Shown here: one piece after another, positions 32,208 through 45,000 of the stretch | Layout of the letters: the number at the start of each line of letters is the position of its first letter | Numbering within the stretch: the first letter of the stretch is position 1 | NCBI RefSeq assembly: GCF_963855985.1 | Contig: NC_087092.1 | Coordinates: forward strand, 18,290,001-18,354,000 | From: Ostrinia nubilalis | Taxonomy: Eukaryota; Arthropoda; Insecta; Lepidoptera; Crambidae | DNA length: 64,000 bases | Reading direction: 5' to 3' | Notes under the pieces: model-generated | The model's database searches: none | What the model was told of the DNA's origin: nothing | The model's input: the letters and a program-made list of their open reading frames with translations, nothing else | Made by a program: the position numbers and the translations under genes

Positions 32208-33472
32208 TATAACATATGATTAAATTACAACAAAATCTAGTTCTACTATAGTTACAATCAAATTTGTGCTGATCACACTAACATTTGCCTCCAGTGGGAT
32301 TCGAATCCGCAGCCGCAGCTTGCGTTGCAGTCCGCGATCCAGCAGATCAGAGAGTTAGGTTAGGTTAAATATAAAACGGTTCCCTAAATAGGCCTACTCT
32401 ACTTCAGTACATTGCGCGTGACACAATCATTTTTGGGCCATCAATCACGCCGCTCCCGGCTGAGCACACAGCGATGGCTGCTAACCGATCGCCGCATTTA
32501 CATAATAACAACTCGAGGCCTTGCAATTGATACTACGGGAATACACACTAATTCAATATTTACCTACTTCAAACATATCATGATTGACTGCATACGCTTG
32601 ACTTCCGCCTGGCCTCATGATAAGGAACTGGAGCACATCAACACTGCGATTAGGGGATCAAATCCCGCCGGGGGTAATTAAAGCATGTTGAGCATGAGCA
32701 AAGCTCGTAATGACACACAGAGTCAAGTCATTATACCTTTTTTATGTATACTCGTTAAAGTACTTATCCTCAAGTAGCATACCGTAGAATCTTTGTTTGT
32801 CGTCGTTTCAGCCAAATGACGTCCACTGCTGGATTCTTTGTCCAGAATCTTTGTTTATTGTTAGATTTTTTTAGTATAGAAATTGTTGGGGTTTCTGAGA
32901 TAAACTCAGACTTATAAAGACAGAATTATAAATAGCACAAAGGTATTATCAATAATTGCCAGTTGTAGCGTATAACGTAACCTATGTCGATATTTCGTAG
33001 TCCTCTGTCGTAGTCTCGTAGGTGATTGCTACGAATCCCTACAGTTTTTCGTAGCACGCCGTACGGGGCTCATAATGACGTATCGTGATGGTTATTTGTG
33101 ACTAAATCAAAGTCTGTCAAACTCCATACAAAAACACCGGTTATGGTTATGGTCACGGTTAAAATAAGGTGGTGCAATATGTAGCACCTTGTTACACTAA
33201 AGCTCAACGCGTCATGTGGCCATAACATGCCATAACCTTACCTCAATATAAGCAACCGTTTATTGTGTAAGTTCGTAACGAATCTAAGATATATTTACCC
33301 AGTTGCAAACTGCAACAATAGTTTGTTCGCGGTAATAGTTCCGAAGTTGGCGTCGCGACCTGCGCTGGCCGACGAGAAGGTTTACTAAAGGTGATAACTT
33401 TAACACGCATCGTGGCTCAACAGATTGATGTTGTTGCTTTTAATAGTTTTCCTTTTAAGTATCCGTACTATT
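32208..33472. other. Unannotated DNA with small repeat fragments
   Basis: It contains a B-box-like GTGGGATTCGAATCC (about 32295-32309) without a tRNA around it; an RTE LINE 3'-end fragment on the minus strand at about 32803-32850 (CAGCCAAATGACGTCCACTGC); a cluster of TCGTAG words at 32993-33055; and a partial TGGTGCAA-type MITE at about 33110-33180. No gene was found. Confidence 0.4.
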
Positions 33473-33865
33473 TTACAGCCACTCGAAGTGCATGATGTGG
33501 AACTCGAAGTGAATACTGGCAAACGATAGCCATAATCCGGAACATTTTGGTGGGAGCTGGACAATTTGCAAAACAGTGAAGAGACACAATAAAATATAAT
33601 ATTCATATTCGAATAGGTACACCTGTTTATTACCTCTTGAATTAAATATTATACATGTAGGTATAACGAACTCGAAATTTTTGGTTAGCAAAACAGGATA
33701 GCGAATAATATTTATATCATTAGAATAGATTGAAAGGGATATATTACACTTATTTATTATCAAGTTACACATGCTACTGATTTCCGGTGCAATAAAAAAT
33801 AAACCCAAAACACCGTGGCAGTCCGAGTCATCGCGTTGCTGCACAATTGAGGCTTTATCTTTCAT
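33473..33865 (-). CDS. Unrecognised open frame, about 130 codons
   Basis: From ATG at 33865-33863 the frame is open for about 130 codons, longer than expected by chance in AT-rich DNA. The product has an acidic start (MKDKAS, QQRDDSDCHG) and hydrophobic stretches but no family signature. No promoter, splice context or poly(A) signal supports it. It is more likely chance than a gene. Confidence 0.15.
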   Translation of the reverse strand: MKDKASIVQQRDDSDCHGVLGLFFIAPEISSMCNLIINKCNISLSIYSNDINIIRYPVLLTKNFEFVIPTCIIFNSRGNKQVYLFEYEYYILLCLFTVLQIVQLPPKCSGLWLSFASIHFEFHIMHFEWL

Positions 33866-33895
33866 ATACCTACTCGCATTACCCACTACAGACAA

Positions 33896-35052
33896 CTAGA
33901 GAAAAAAAGTAAGATACGGAAATTCGGGTTTTATTCGTCGCGAATTTTCCTATCTTTGTACTATTTCACCCTCCGAGCTCGTTAAATTAATGCGGGCTAA
34001 AACACCGCAAAGAATATGGGTTTCCTGTGTTTAGTTCAACGGAGTGTAAGTTATCTGTGTTACGTTAGTTACTTGATTTTTTAATTAAAAAAATGCCAGT
34101 ATCAGTTGAAGTAATTTCAGTAAACTTTGTACTAAAATCCAGATAAAAAAAAGGAAAAAGAAAAGGAGATAACGCCGAATTGTGAATTCAAATAAATAAA
34201 TAATGAAGTATAATTTCATTTCCTGTTGAAGTTTGGAAACAAAGTTACGCTCCGCGCCAATAAAATTGGCAATTTTGAAAATAAAATACGAATACCAAAA
34301 TATTGACACCGAATAAACATCTAGTGATTTGAGTAAACCTATATTTGATTAATCAACTAAATAATTTATTTATTTATTTATACTTCAGCACACAAAGTAA
34401 CAAATGCACTGTGGCGGACTTAATGCCGGATGGCATTCTCTGCCAGTCAACCACGGGTCATGCAGAAAGAGTAGAAAAGTAAATAATATTGTGGAAATCA
34501 CGATTTGATTAGTGTTTGAAAAAAATACCTATCACTTTATTTACAAAACTGCAATAGTCTACTGGCGCGGACTAAATGTTAAATTCCGACGGAAATAATT
34601 TAACGATTTTGAATTCAACTACACTAACAAAAGTTAAGTGTACAAAACCGATTAAAACATTAGGTACCTAGGTAGGTAATGAAATCGCTCCCTTGTTTTT
34701 ATGAAATTTGGCTTTATGTTGCCTAGATAGGAGCCGTACTTTTGACGGCCGTCATATTCTTTTATGAGTATTATCGCGAGACAATAACCAACTACTCGTC
34801 GTAGTCGTAGGCATTCAGCTTTAAGTACACTTCAGTTTAGGGGTCCGAATTAAAGTCAGTATTCCATTGCATTTTCTTATCGGAATACTAATAAATTTTT
34901 ATTCATTATTCCCAGTTTTATTTTTAGTTATCGTCATTAACAATTATAGGTTGTAACTTTATGGCGCTGATAAACTTTGAAGAAACGACCTCAAACGCGA
35001 GAAAACTTATAAAATATAAAATTATAAAACAATAACGTTAGCAAAAACTCAC
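33896..35052. other. Unannotated AT-rich DNA
   Basis: No recognised gene or repeat apart from short (AAAT)n runs near 34188 and 34368. Confidence 0.3.
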
Positions 35053-35290
35053 GTCGACGATGTAATCGGGCAACCAAACAATCAAATAAATACTCCACTG
35101 AACACTCAAAACACAAATGCACCAAATAATATGAAAAGAACTTTAGAAAAACAAAAATAGTCGCGACATCCATTCGCGGCGAGGTCGTGATGGAGAGTGA
35201 GCCCGAACACCCACACTGCTGAGGCAGGAGACGGCCCACGCAAGCATTTTGACTTTTAAAACTACCCACAAACTGTTGGCGAGCGTGGGC
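35053..35290 (-). other. Candidate untranslated first exon (minus strand)
   Basis: On the minus strand a ~235-base block with GC content above its flanks ends exactly at a GTGAGT donor (35052-35047). A TATA-like AATATAG lies at its upstream edge (about 35297-35291), though the spacing to a plausible initiator is short. The block encodes only short frames, so a 5'-UTR exon is the best reading. The next exon would lie at lower coordinates and was not found. Confidence 0.25.
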
Positions 35291-36015
35291 CTATATTTTG
35301 TGGGTGGTTTACTAAGCGTAGGCCAGAAACAACATAGAGTAACATGCCCAATTAAACATTCTTTCTCTTAAATGCCAAACGTGTTTTCGACTATCCTTTC
35401 TTTGAAATTTCAAAGGTCACTTTGCCCTTTTCATGAATGAGATTTTACATGGTTGTTACAAATGCGTTACGCAAAGTTTGTTTGGCTTTGTCAGTTGTAT
35501 ATTGTAACGAGGTTTACTCTGTATTTTGAAAATATTATTGTATTTTGTTTGAAATATTAAAAGCATTTTGATTCACTGTGAAATTATAATCATCAAACAC
35601 CAATAGTCCCATCACTTTCAGCAAAATGATAATTTTCCGCACAAACTTTAGGAAAGGAGTAATATTTGAAGGGATTGAATTCCGAGAAGTTCCTTTCTGA
35701 AAGATGTCTGCAACATAAAATCAACACCATCGTTAAAGTTACCATCATTATTATCTATGGTTAGCAGTTTGACTTGCGATGAGTTGGGGAATGAACCAAA
35801 GATAATATGCCACTTTGTGAGTGGATGTGTAATTAAAGGGTTTTCAATAATTATTACCAAGAGAGAAAGATAAAGTTCTATTTTTATCCAAATTATAAAG
35901 GATTATGATTATTTAATTAAGTTTGTAATTGGTAATCTGAGTAATCTCTCTACGTTTGTAAGCTATAATATTGTTGCCCAGTGTAATCAGCTACTAAATC
36001 GTGAGTAGATATGTA
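35291..36015. other. Unannotated AT-rich DNA
   Basis: No recognised feature. Confidence 0.3.
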
Positions 36016-36160
36016 TGTGTCAACGTGAAATTGTGAACTCTGTCAGTTTATAATATAACGCGTTAGATTGTAAACTAACAGTGGGTTAGGTTAAGTTAGA
36101 TTGTAATTTAACTACGTCAGATTATAATCTTCTGACGGAATTCACAATTTTACGGTAACA
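36016..36160. mobile_element. Short fold-back element, TA-flanked
   Basis: The ends TGTGTCAACGTGAAATTGTG and its inverted partner (CACAATTTTACGGTAACA) enclose a core with repeated TTAGATTGTAA words. TA borders both ends (36014-36015 and 36161-36162). The ends resemble those of the 39594-40081 element, which suggests one family. Confidence 0.55.
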
Positions 36161-36162
36161 TA

Positions 36163-39100
36163 TACAAAAACCTATTGTTTTAGGGTTTTAGGGAGATTAT
36201 TATTCTGTGTCGACACACAACACAAGAGCTATTGATGTAATAAATTGTTCTTATGTCATATAAATTTACTGGTGTATATTATTGATGATGTTTAGTGACT
36301 CAGCTCCTTCTAATTAAAACGTAATTTTGATACGATAGAGCTGCCTCAAATAATTACCATACACGCCTCCATTGAGGAAACAGCGACGATTGTTCTAATA
36401 ACTCCCCCTCCTAAATAACCTTCCATAATTTATTGAAATTAGAAGCTCTCGAGAAGACGTAGAAGTAAAAGTCCACCAAAAGTTCCAGTGAAAACATCGC
36501 AAAAGTTTTGTTCGGAACTTTTGAGTGCGCTTACTGTGAAAGGACTGTGCCCACGAAAGTTAAAAGTAATTATGCTGCAAAGAAATGTACAAGGATGAAA
36601 AATTATTACAGGAAAGAAACTCGTTAACACGTTCGCACTGCTGTACAACTGTTTTCAGCTGAGCGGGAACAGTTTATATTTCGAAAGTTCTTATCTTAAC
36701 TACGAGCACCTACTAATCCTTCAAGTTTTTAAATCTGTAGTAATATCATAAAGAGAAAAGATTTGATTGTTTGTTCTGAATAGGCTCGGAAATTACTGGA
36801 CCGATTTGAAAAATTCTTTAACCATTGGAATTCTACATTATTTCTGATGAACATAAACGCGAATTTCGCCAGATCAGTTAGTTATTTTATTAAAGCGAAA
36901 CAACAATGAGCTTTCTGCTGCAAGATTCATTTATGACTTTGAGGCCTATGTAGTGAACAGAAAATGTAAAGCAAATTACTTTCAAAACTAGAGGTAGGTA
37001 CGTAGTAGTACAAAAATATTTTCACCTGTATGTACATATTACAATTGCATATCATCATCTGATAAACATGGAACAAGCAGCACCACCAACCATTTAATTC
37101 TGCAAAGTAGTTGGTAGCCTTTATTATCAGCATAAACTTTTTACAGGAAAATTATTGGCCCAGTGTCCTATTGGTCACCATAAAACCACGTGTCACAAAA
37201 ATGAGCTCATGCCTCTCGGTCTTGGCCAGTCCCGCGGGAGCGAGCATTAGCTCCGGCTGCGGCACAGATTCCGTTCATAAAGCCATTTTTGTCTAGCAAA
37301 TGGTTCTCGAGGGATACTAGTACACATGCCTTTCCTGAAATCAACGTAAAAGCTACTTGGAAGTCACTTTGATTTAAAACCTTTTGAATAAATAATAATA
37401 ATAATACATAGGTATACAATTCCATCTTTTTTAATATTCTGTTCAATAAATTGTTCATTTTTTTCGGCCCGAGTGAATGAATCACAAAGAAAAGCAGAAA
37501 ATAGCCAACAAAAAAAATACTTCAAGACCCGGGATGGCATAGTTCGTGAAGCAAACACCGTAGTCCAACAGTGACCAATGTTATGTAGGTACATTTTGGT
37601 TTCCATTCGAGATTATCGTACCTCTGCGTCTCCGAATTGCGTATATACGATTAATACCTGCTATATTCGTAGATTGGTTGCACGTTAGGTATAGGTATCT
37701 ATCGTATCGAATCTTTTACAAATACTACTTTAGGTAGACTCAGTGGCATGCATGATTGGACTTTGACAATGCGTTTAATAGAGCTCGGGGTGCTGGTATG
37801 TAATGTTTTTCTGTTTTGCCTGGTTTCGTAGGTATGGCCGACGATAGAACAAGCGAAATACCGTATCATAATAATGTAGAATTAGTATCATTTTGCAACA
37901 AAAATATTAGTCTAATGTGATATTGTACTTAAGGGAAGTAAGATAATGTTATGATCATCATTAATTTATGAGCGTGTTTTGCTCGGATTTTACATACGTG
38001 ATCGAATCAGAAATGAGAAGATTTATAGGAGAATTACGGTAACCAAAATAACCCTTTCAGAATTGCCTAACTTAAACGGCAGTGGGCAAGGGAAATAATT
38101 TAATCTAGATTCTAGAAGGATTTAGGATATTTTTTCTGCGGAGAACCGACATTCACTCTCTTCGTCTCGAGGAAAAAAAATGAGCACATTGCATAGGTAA
38201 GTGCAGGATATTGTTCAATTCGCCTAGCACCGCGCCATGTCACGTAAATGTCGAAACGTTTGAAAACATCGCGGCGCGCTACGTCGTGCCTGCGCACTGT
38301 TTGCCAGCAGCTTTGCTACAAGATCATTACAAGCCAATCCAAATAAGCCCCCAGCGAAAACTCGACTCGTGTTGCTGATCCATAATTCACACGCGGAACA
38401 TTTGCCTCTCGCGTCAAAATCACTACTACACACGCGCCTCTAGATTGCTTTATAAACGGTCGTCATTTTCTAGAAGGATCCATAAATAAAGGCTCAACAT
38501 CAAAGCGAAAATATTTGCTACATTTCCCTTTATAATAATTAGCTGTGATGGACTCTGGAGACGTAATTAACTGCCAGATGTAAGCACCTTTACTTAAGTA
38601 GAGTAACAATGAAAATGTTCTGAAAATATTCGCTGGAAATAAGTATTAATAGATATAATTTTCCCTTGACATTTATTTAATGGTCAATATTTATATAATT
38701 TGATTCGCGATAGCGTGTAATGACGTCATAAATATAGGTTCTTACTAATTTTTATTATTTTTGTTCTATTTATTTATGAAACCGAACTTAGACCTGTGTG
38801 TCAGGCTTGTGTTTATGTGGCACGTTTGAGACAAACGGCAGCTGGCCCGATTGGAGACACCACTCGCCGTCGAATTTATTTGCATTTCAATAAAATGGCG
38901 GCAGTCGGTACCCTGGAGAAGCGGCAAGTCAATACGATACGAAAATTTTTGTTATTACTGATCTGTAAGTATTATACATTTGTGTAATGTAAATTGATTA
39001 TGTTACTTTACTACTCAAGTCTAATAAATGTATTATTGTTATATTTAATCTGACGTAATTGATACAGTGTGGTTAGCGCGTGGTCAAAGCCTGTTTTAAA

Positions 39101-39591
39101 GACTCGTATAGCGTGATAATAACCGACGCCCAGATAAGTAACGAAATCCAAGGCTGTTTATTAATAGCTATCCCTTGGGTGGCGGGATCCAATCAATTTG
39201 CGATCGAGCGGGATAAATAGTTCTTTATAGGAGAGGCTCTGGAGAGCTTCCGCCCGCCTGGTCGCGGCGCACCGGGCCGACTGAACGACGCGACTGAACG
39301 CCGCGTCTGAACGCTGAGATGTGAACCAGAGAAATATTATTATTGATAAAAACGATGTTTTTTTTAGAGATCTGTGATGGTTGGACTTCGGTTTGTCATC
39401 GTAGTAGTGCAGTAATTCGTTTCACGGATTTAATGAATGCTACTGACAACGTCACTCTTGTAGCAGAGCTTTGGGCTAACACTGTGTAGGTTTGTTGTCG
39501 AAACGACAAGAAGAAGATCTGTGATAGTTAATGCTATGATTTTATTAATGTCTATCTTATGTCTATAAGTCTGCCTTGTTTTTATTATGTA
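36163..39591. other. Unannotated intergenic DNA
   Basis: No gene was recognised. GC-richer patches occur at about 38225-38420 and 39170-39330. The second includes three tandem 13-base units (39279-39317) after a TAAATA box and could be a promoter/5'-UTR. The 63-residue frame at 38796 has no features. Confidence 0.3.
39279..39317. repeat. Three tandem 13-bp units
   Basis: GACTGAACGACGC, GACTGAACGCCGC and GTCTGAACGCTGA follow one another directly, each built on CTGAACG. They lie in a GC-rich patch downstream of TAAATA. Confidence 0.8.
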
Positions 39592-39593
39592 TA

Positions 39594-40081
39594 TGTTACG
39601 GTCAAAGTGATAAATGTGAAAATTATGAATAATCGCCGGTTATTATGAATAGTAATTACCGCATGATTTGGTAAATGTGATTAATATGAGGTCATTTTTG
39701 TGTGTATAAAACTAAATAGGCGGCTTAGGGGTGGCCCAAGGGCCACCCCCGCCGCACCTTAACCTATTTTTCACTTTAAATCAAAACATTATGTTATAGG
39801 CATCATGGAAAAGTAATATTATGCAAGAAACACTCCAAACTCATTTTGCCAAATTATATTAATATATGATATCAAAACGTTCAAAAGTTTGGCTGTACAC
39901 GAGCACGTACACAAGATGTTGATCTCTTTTATGAAATTAATTAAAATTAGTACTAAGCTTGAATTATTAAATAATCACTGTTAAATGTGATTCATTTATC
40001 ACTTTTACCGCGACTGTCGGTAATTATTCATAATAACCTGTTATTATTAATAATTTTCAATTTATCACATTAACCGTAACA
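39594..40081. mobile_element. Fold-back element with ~90-bp inverted repeats, TA-flanked
   Basis: The left end TGTTACGGTCAAAGTGATAA and the right end (inverted, TTATCACATTAACCGTAACA) continue as inverted repeats through the GGTTATTATGAATA text. TA borders both ends. In the centre is a GC-rich perfect hairpin, GGGGTGGCCC / GGGCCACCCC (about 39728-39749). It has no coding capacity. Confidence 0.75.
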
Positions 40082-40083
40082 TA

Positions 40084-40309
40084 TAATATACCTATTGTGT
40101 CACGGTGTCTTCACTGATCGACTGTTAATTTTGTGTACCGAGTGAAAAACCAATAAATAAATTAAATATGTCACCTATCCATAAATTTTTGTTTGCCCTG
40201 TTTTTGTAAACCCTGCTTGTAAAAAAAGGTGCGATCAAACAGAGAGTGAAACGTCGCGTCTGTTCCGCTCAGTGCGTGCGCGCCTGCCGCCGCAGTTTAG
40301 CCACAAATC
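40084..40309. other. Short unannotated region
   Basis: AT-rich, then GC-rich near 40255-40300. No recognised feature. Confidence 0.3.
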
Positions 40310-40780
40310 TCATTTCCTGGTATCACATCGAGCAGCCTCTGCCGCGGATGTGGCGCCTGACGCTTGTAACACGACGCTTCCTACTCTGCATAATGGAGGC
40401 TTGCGCCAATATGATTCATTAAAAACATAACCCTCCTTCTGGCGCAATCGGGTAAAAACAACATCCCCGACATTGCCTTTAAACGCCACATTTAATAATC
40501 CATCCCAAAGGTTTATTGGTTTATACTTGCTATAGGATTTATGAGTAACAAGTCCAAGGGATACGCTCACCGCATTATTATTTAAACAACACGCAGATCC
40601 AATACATATTACGGTTGGCAAAATAAGGAAAACGGAAAAAAGCAAATCGAAATTTTCCTGCTTAGTACGGTGCAAAAATAAGGTCAAAGGCAACATAATG
40701 ATAACCTCATATAGCAGGACAATTTTATTGGCAAGGTGGATGAATGACTCGCCGTTCTGCTTACGCGTGCCAATTTGCAT
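40310..40780 (-). CDS. Unrecognised 156-codon open frame
   Basis: A true ATG (40780-40778) opens a 156-codon frame, one of the longest outside the receptor. The product has two hydrophobic stretches (IVLLYEVIIMLPLTLF and LLFSVFLILPTVICIG) and a Cys pair, but no motif I know. There is no supporting promoter, donor or poly(A) signal. It could be an exon, a decayed gene or chance. Confidence 0.2.
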   Translation of the reverse strand: MQIGTRKQNGESFIHLANKIVLLYEVIIMLPLTLFLHRTKQENFDLLFSVFLILPTVICIGSACCLNNNAVSVSLGLVTHKSYSKYKPINLWDGLLNVAFKGNVGDVVFTRLRQKEGYVFNESYWRKPPLCRVGSVVLQASGATSAAEAARCDTRK

Positions 40781-40799
40781 TTGGGTCGCTTACTTTATT

Positions 40800-40932
40800 G
40801 AAAAGCATTATACAACAGCTTATACCTAGATCCGTAGTATATTCTAAGTGGATACAGGACAGATACTCGTATAAGATCAAGTGAGATACAGGCCAAGAGC
40901 TTCCCCGTCGGTTGGGGATAAAAAAATAAAAA
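40800..40932 (-). repeat. SINE-like unit fragment
   Basis: GAGATACAGGCCAAGAGCTTCC (at about 40883) is the inverted counterpart of the unit at 25708-25870. An A-rich tract follows at 40919-40938. Confidence 0.45.
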
Positions 40933-41352
40933 ATAAAACACATACAGAAATATCTGATCTTTGAAGGGATAGTTTGATTTCTGGATGCGTATGCTAACCT
41001 TAAGTGACTTTAAATTAACTTCCATTTATGTTAACTGTTAAAAACCACCCGTAATCCAAAAATGGAATTTTCCAACCGATAGGCCGCCTTCCACTTCGCG
41101 AGAATTGAAAACAAATTAAATTCTTCCATCAAACTCTGAAACTGAGGCGATTCTTCCAAGGCGGGAATTAAAGCGGTCATTAATAAAGCTGAAGCTACAC
41201 CACAATGTAGTCTTTCAAGTCATTGTTGACAGTTACTCGTGCTTAATAGTTAAGTAACTAGGTACATTATATTTCATTTTGTTTTCATATTTAAAATCGC
41301 CCAATTTAGTTATAATTACCTATTAGAGTTAGGTACTTATCTTAATTTAGCT

Positions 41353-41456
41353 TAAGCTGAGTTGCATCACTTTAACTTTAAAACCGTAACTATAACTTTA
41401 ACCGGTGTTTTTTTATGGAATTGAAATACTTCTGACGTTTGTTATACTATAGTAAG
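41353..41456. mobile_element. Truncated TGGTGCAA-type MITE
   Basis: It begins TAAGCTGAGTTGCATCAC and continues through the ACCGGTGTTTTTTTATGG text shared with 47715-47880. Its other end is replaced by the next repeat. Confidence 0.5.
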
Positions 41457-41457
41457 A

Positions 41458-41660
41458 TTTTTTATGCATAACAAGGCAGGTATTTGACCGCTATCGCACC
41501 TGGTGTTAAGTGACATGCAGTCTACTCGTAGGATGGTAGGTACATATCAGCCCTGTAAGTGCCTATTCACTTTCGCCTTGAAAAGACATTAGTGTAGCAC
41601 TGCCCTTAGACCTCAAGCGGCGGCTCATTGGAGCGGTATGAATTTCTGGGTAAGTGTTTG
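41458..41660 (+). repeat. Dispersed repeat (GGCAGGTATTTGACCG family)
   Basis: This matches 28228-28340 in order and orientation and extends further (CCTGTAAGTGCCTATTCAC, then the CTTGAAAAGAC region). It is SINE-like and non-coding. Confidence 0.6.
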
Positions 41661-41774
41661 TTGGATTTACTAACTTTAAAGTTGTTCATTTGAATTTCTT
41701 AGTCACAGGATCAACCTTAGTCATAGTCGTAATTGACCGGCAACCGTATTGACCTAATTGAAAATGCAACCAGC

Positions 41775-41850
41775 CTTTGTGGAAATCAATCGTCAATCAA
41801 CACCTATGTGTCAGCAGTGGGCGTCCTATGGCTGAAATGATGATGATAGC
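41775..41850 (+). mobile_element. RTE LINE 3'-end fragment
   Basis: It contains TGTCAGCAGTGGGCGTCC, then TATGGCTGAAATGATGATGA, the typical end of lepidopteran RTE elements seen also at 57.3 and 60.5 kb. Confidence 0.6.
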
Positions 41851-41974
41851 TATAATTCATCACCAATTCACCATCATCATAAATCATGAAAATTGCAATT
41901 CGATTCGAATTTAAAGGAGATTTGAGATATTGTCGCCGCTTACGTCAATCCACAGCTGGACATTATAATGAAAT

Positions 41975-42095
41975 GATTGGGACTGTCTTCATCGACCTAG
42001 CCAAAGCGTTTGACACGGTTCCATGCCCGTCCTGATAGCTACGTTAGACGAATAGGTTCGCTGAAACGAATCAGGGGCTAACTAAATCTGCTCTG
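41975..42095 (+). pseudogene. Reverse-transcriptase fragment of a non-LTR retrotransposon
   Basis: The frame from 41973 reads MIGTVFIDLAKAFDTV, the conserved motif A of LINE reverse transcriptases with its catalytic Asp. The text then shifts frame (PVLIATLDE-like) and meets stops. Only about 40 codons survive. The CR1/Jockey group is most likely. Confidence 0.7.
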
Positions 42096-45000
42096 AAGTT
42101 TCAGGCTGTAGTCCGTTACAATACAATAAACGAAGTAGTGAGCTTTTTCATTTCAGTTGTTAAAAAATATTTTATCACCATATTGTTGGTTTTCAAAATC
42201 GTAATTCATTGAAATATAAATATTGTTTGTCAATTATCTACTTTAATCCTAGAATAACACAATCAATCAATCTCAGGGAAATAACAAAACAATTTTTGAA
42301 ACACGAGTTCAGCGATCCATCACTTATAGCGTCCTTCTGGGCATTTTTTTCCTTTTCATTCTCAGTTTCTTTTAAAGTCCCCTAGCTGTCTTCCATCATA
42401 ATTATAAGGACTTTAGAAGTAAACACAATATCAAGTTTACTAGGGTTTCATTCATTCAACCACAACCGTTTCCAAAATTTAATTATAGAAAGCTCCAAAG
42501 AGAATACCTACCTGTTTCGTCTTAGAGCACGATGGAAGCCATTAAAATAAACATAAATTAAATTGGCTTTTTAAAATTAAAAACTTGCCGCGTAAGTCAC
42601 TGTAGAGTATAATAAAGTAGTTAGTTAATTCGTTTTTTTTTTAATTGATGGCGTTACATTTTCGAGTTTCCGACTCTAGACACCCTAACCCTACCACATT
42701 CACGTGTACTGTGCCTCATACGTGTGTGTGAAGGACGTTCACCCTCGACCATTAATTTCATTCAAGTCATTAATCCAGCTGTAAAGCGCTACAGCGCCGG
42801 CTCAAACTGGGGAAAGCGGAAAATCACTGTTTCTTGCCTTCGCCGTAAACACCAAAACAGTGTCAAGCTTTTGGCTTCGTGGACTAACTCTTTAGGGTTC
42901 CGTGCCTCATGGAGGGAAAAGAAACCCAATTGATACTCACTTGTTCGAATGCCTGAATACCTGCTCAGCAATACTTAGATTATAACAGCGATATGAGATC
43001 ATCATATAAATTTTCTCTCATATTTTTAAACTTTTCAAATTATGAGCAAGCTTTTAACGTCTTTTCTTGTTTAAATAACTTGTTTTGACTTTTTTCATTT
43101 CTTGATAATAACTAATGTCTTCTGGAGTAACTCCAAAATTTAAATGAAAATATAAAACGTTTCTTTATTAGTTTGTAAAAATGTAAGTATGCTTTTATTT
43201 TCAGTTTTCTATTAAAAACTTCAGTAATAGTTCTTTTTATTTACTTTTATTATCAGTTATGAATTGTACAAACGCACCCTCTTTACAGCTTTCTTAATGA
43301 CGCGCTTAAGAGCTTAAGCTCGTATTGTCCATAAAGCTTCCACTCTGATCTAACTGCAGTTTTAAAATTTCAACAATAAAAGGGGTGATAGCGAGAAACT
43401 TATTTTAGAACTCATAATAATGTTCTTATGCAAATGAAATTGTCATTCCCGTGCTTTAATATGCCCGCCATTCGCTCGGGGACCTGATTTTGGTCAAGCT
43501 ATTTGGCAAAACGACTGCCACAGCATAAGAAGAGTAAAATTCTAATAATTCTTTAAAACCTATGAAAAATGCTGAAAACTGAAAAGAGCAGTTGAAGCTT
43601 AGCAGCAAACGTTGAAGCAGTTTTTCAGTTTTTAGGTTTTCAAAAAACATTGCTTCAGCGAGTATCTACGTATGGTAAAATTGGTTTTTACTGTGTAGAT
43701 AATACAAGCCGACTACATAAAAACCAGAGCACCGGTCGAGCACATTGATCAGTCTGTTCTATACCAACTATGTTTCACCCGGTAGTAAACTTTATTATCG
43801 TTTTCAAACGGCTCTATCCTCGGCTCTTACGGGACGTTCCACCTTCCCGCTGTAGCAATAACGTTCATTTTACCTATAACTCATTTCCTCTCGGGCCATT
43901 TAAATAGTTATTGAGTTAAAACGCTATCGGATTCCTGGTTTGAAGTCCGGGCTCATGCTGCTCCTCAAGTCAGATATGTTGGGTTTATTCGGCAGCGATA
44001 ACGCTTGCTGCTGTCTGTATTGGATTTCAATTAAAACTTTGGGTTTCCAATCACATCACAACTGATCTATTGCAGAACTGTCGAAGTTTCCAAGGATTTT
44101 ATTTAAGAGAAACTGATATGTATGTACGTACCTAAGTATACGTATTACCAAACACTTGTATTATAGTAACTTTAATCTCATTGCGATTTTTGATGCCAAT
44201 AAACAGTCAGATTTACGCGATTATTATTGTTTTTTTAAACATAAATTAAATGTATTTTGAATATTGAAGCTGTTATTGAATTTCTATGGACCACCAAACT
44301 ATTCCTCTGGTAACGTAAACAATTTCTCTAGCGAGGCTTAAGAGATTAATGTTAAATTTATGTTAAGATACTCGAGAGTTAAGAAACAATGCTGAGCCTA
44401 CGATCGGCGCTCGCATTGAGACCGCGAGCCATTATTTACTCGGCGACTGCAGCGAGTGGTCTTCACGCGCGTCATGACGCTCGCCAGGTGGCGCTGATCG
44501 ATGGGCCCGCATAAAACAACGATTTATCACGCCCCCTTCTGGGGGAATATAAAATTTCTGTTTCCAAACTACAGCCATCCAGATGTAAAGTGAGAAAATG
44601 TAGGAAACAATGGTTTTTGCCACGTTTAGGTAAGACTAGTGACATTTTGTCGTGACAAAATGACGACTTTTTCGGTTATTTTTTGTCTTAGGTATATTAA
44701 GTAAAACGAAGTGCCTCCGGCTCCCCTCGCATGGCATTTTGTTCTTTAAAGAATATTGTACGTGCCACCCTCGGGACCGTAAGTAGATACTGTTAGGGCG
44801 AAAGATGATAGATATGTTCATTATGAGCTTTTTCCACTGTTTGACATGCTTTTGAAGTGGTCATTATCATCAGATAGGTATTGCGAATATAATCAAATTA
44901 TTTTCTTTTTACGGTACAACGTGAATTTTAATTTGTAAAAATATAATCCTAATGAAATAAATTAAGCCAAGTATTTTAACCCAACTCTTGGGATACAGAA

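Noticed and set aside
32285..32315. GTGGGATTCGAATCC as a tRNA gene
   Set aside because: No cloverleaf can be formed with the flanking bases.
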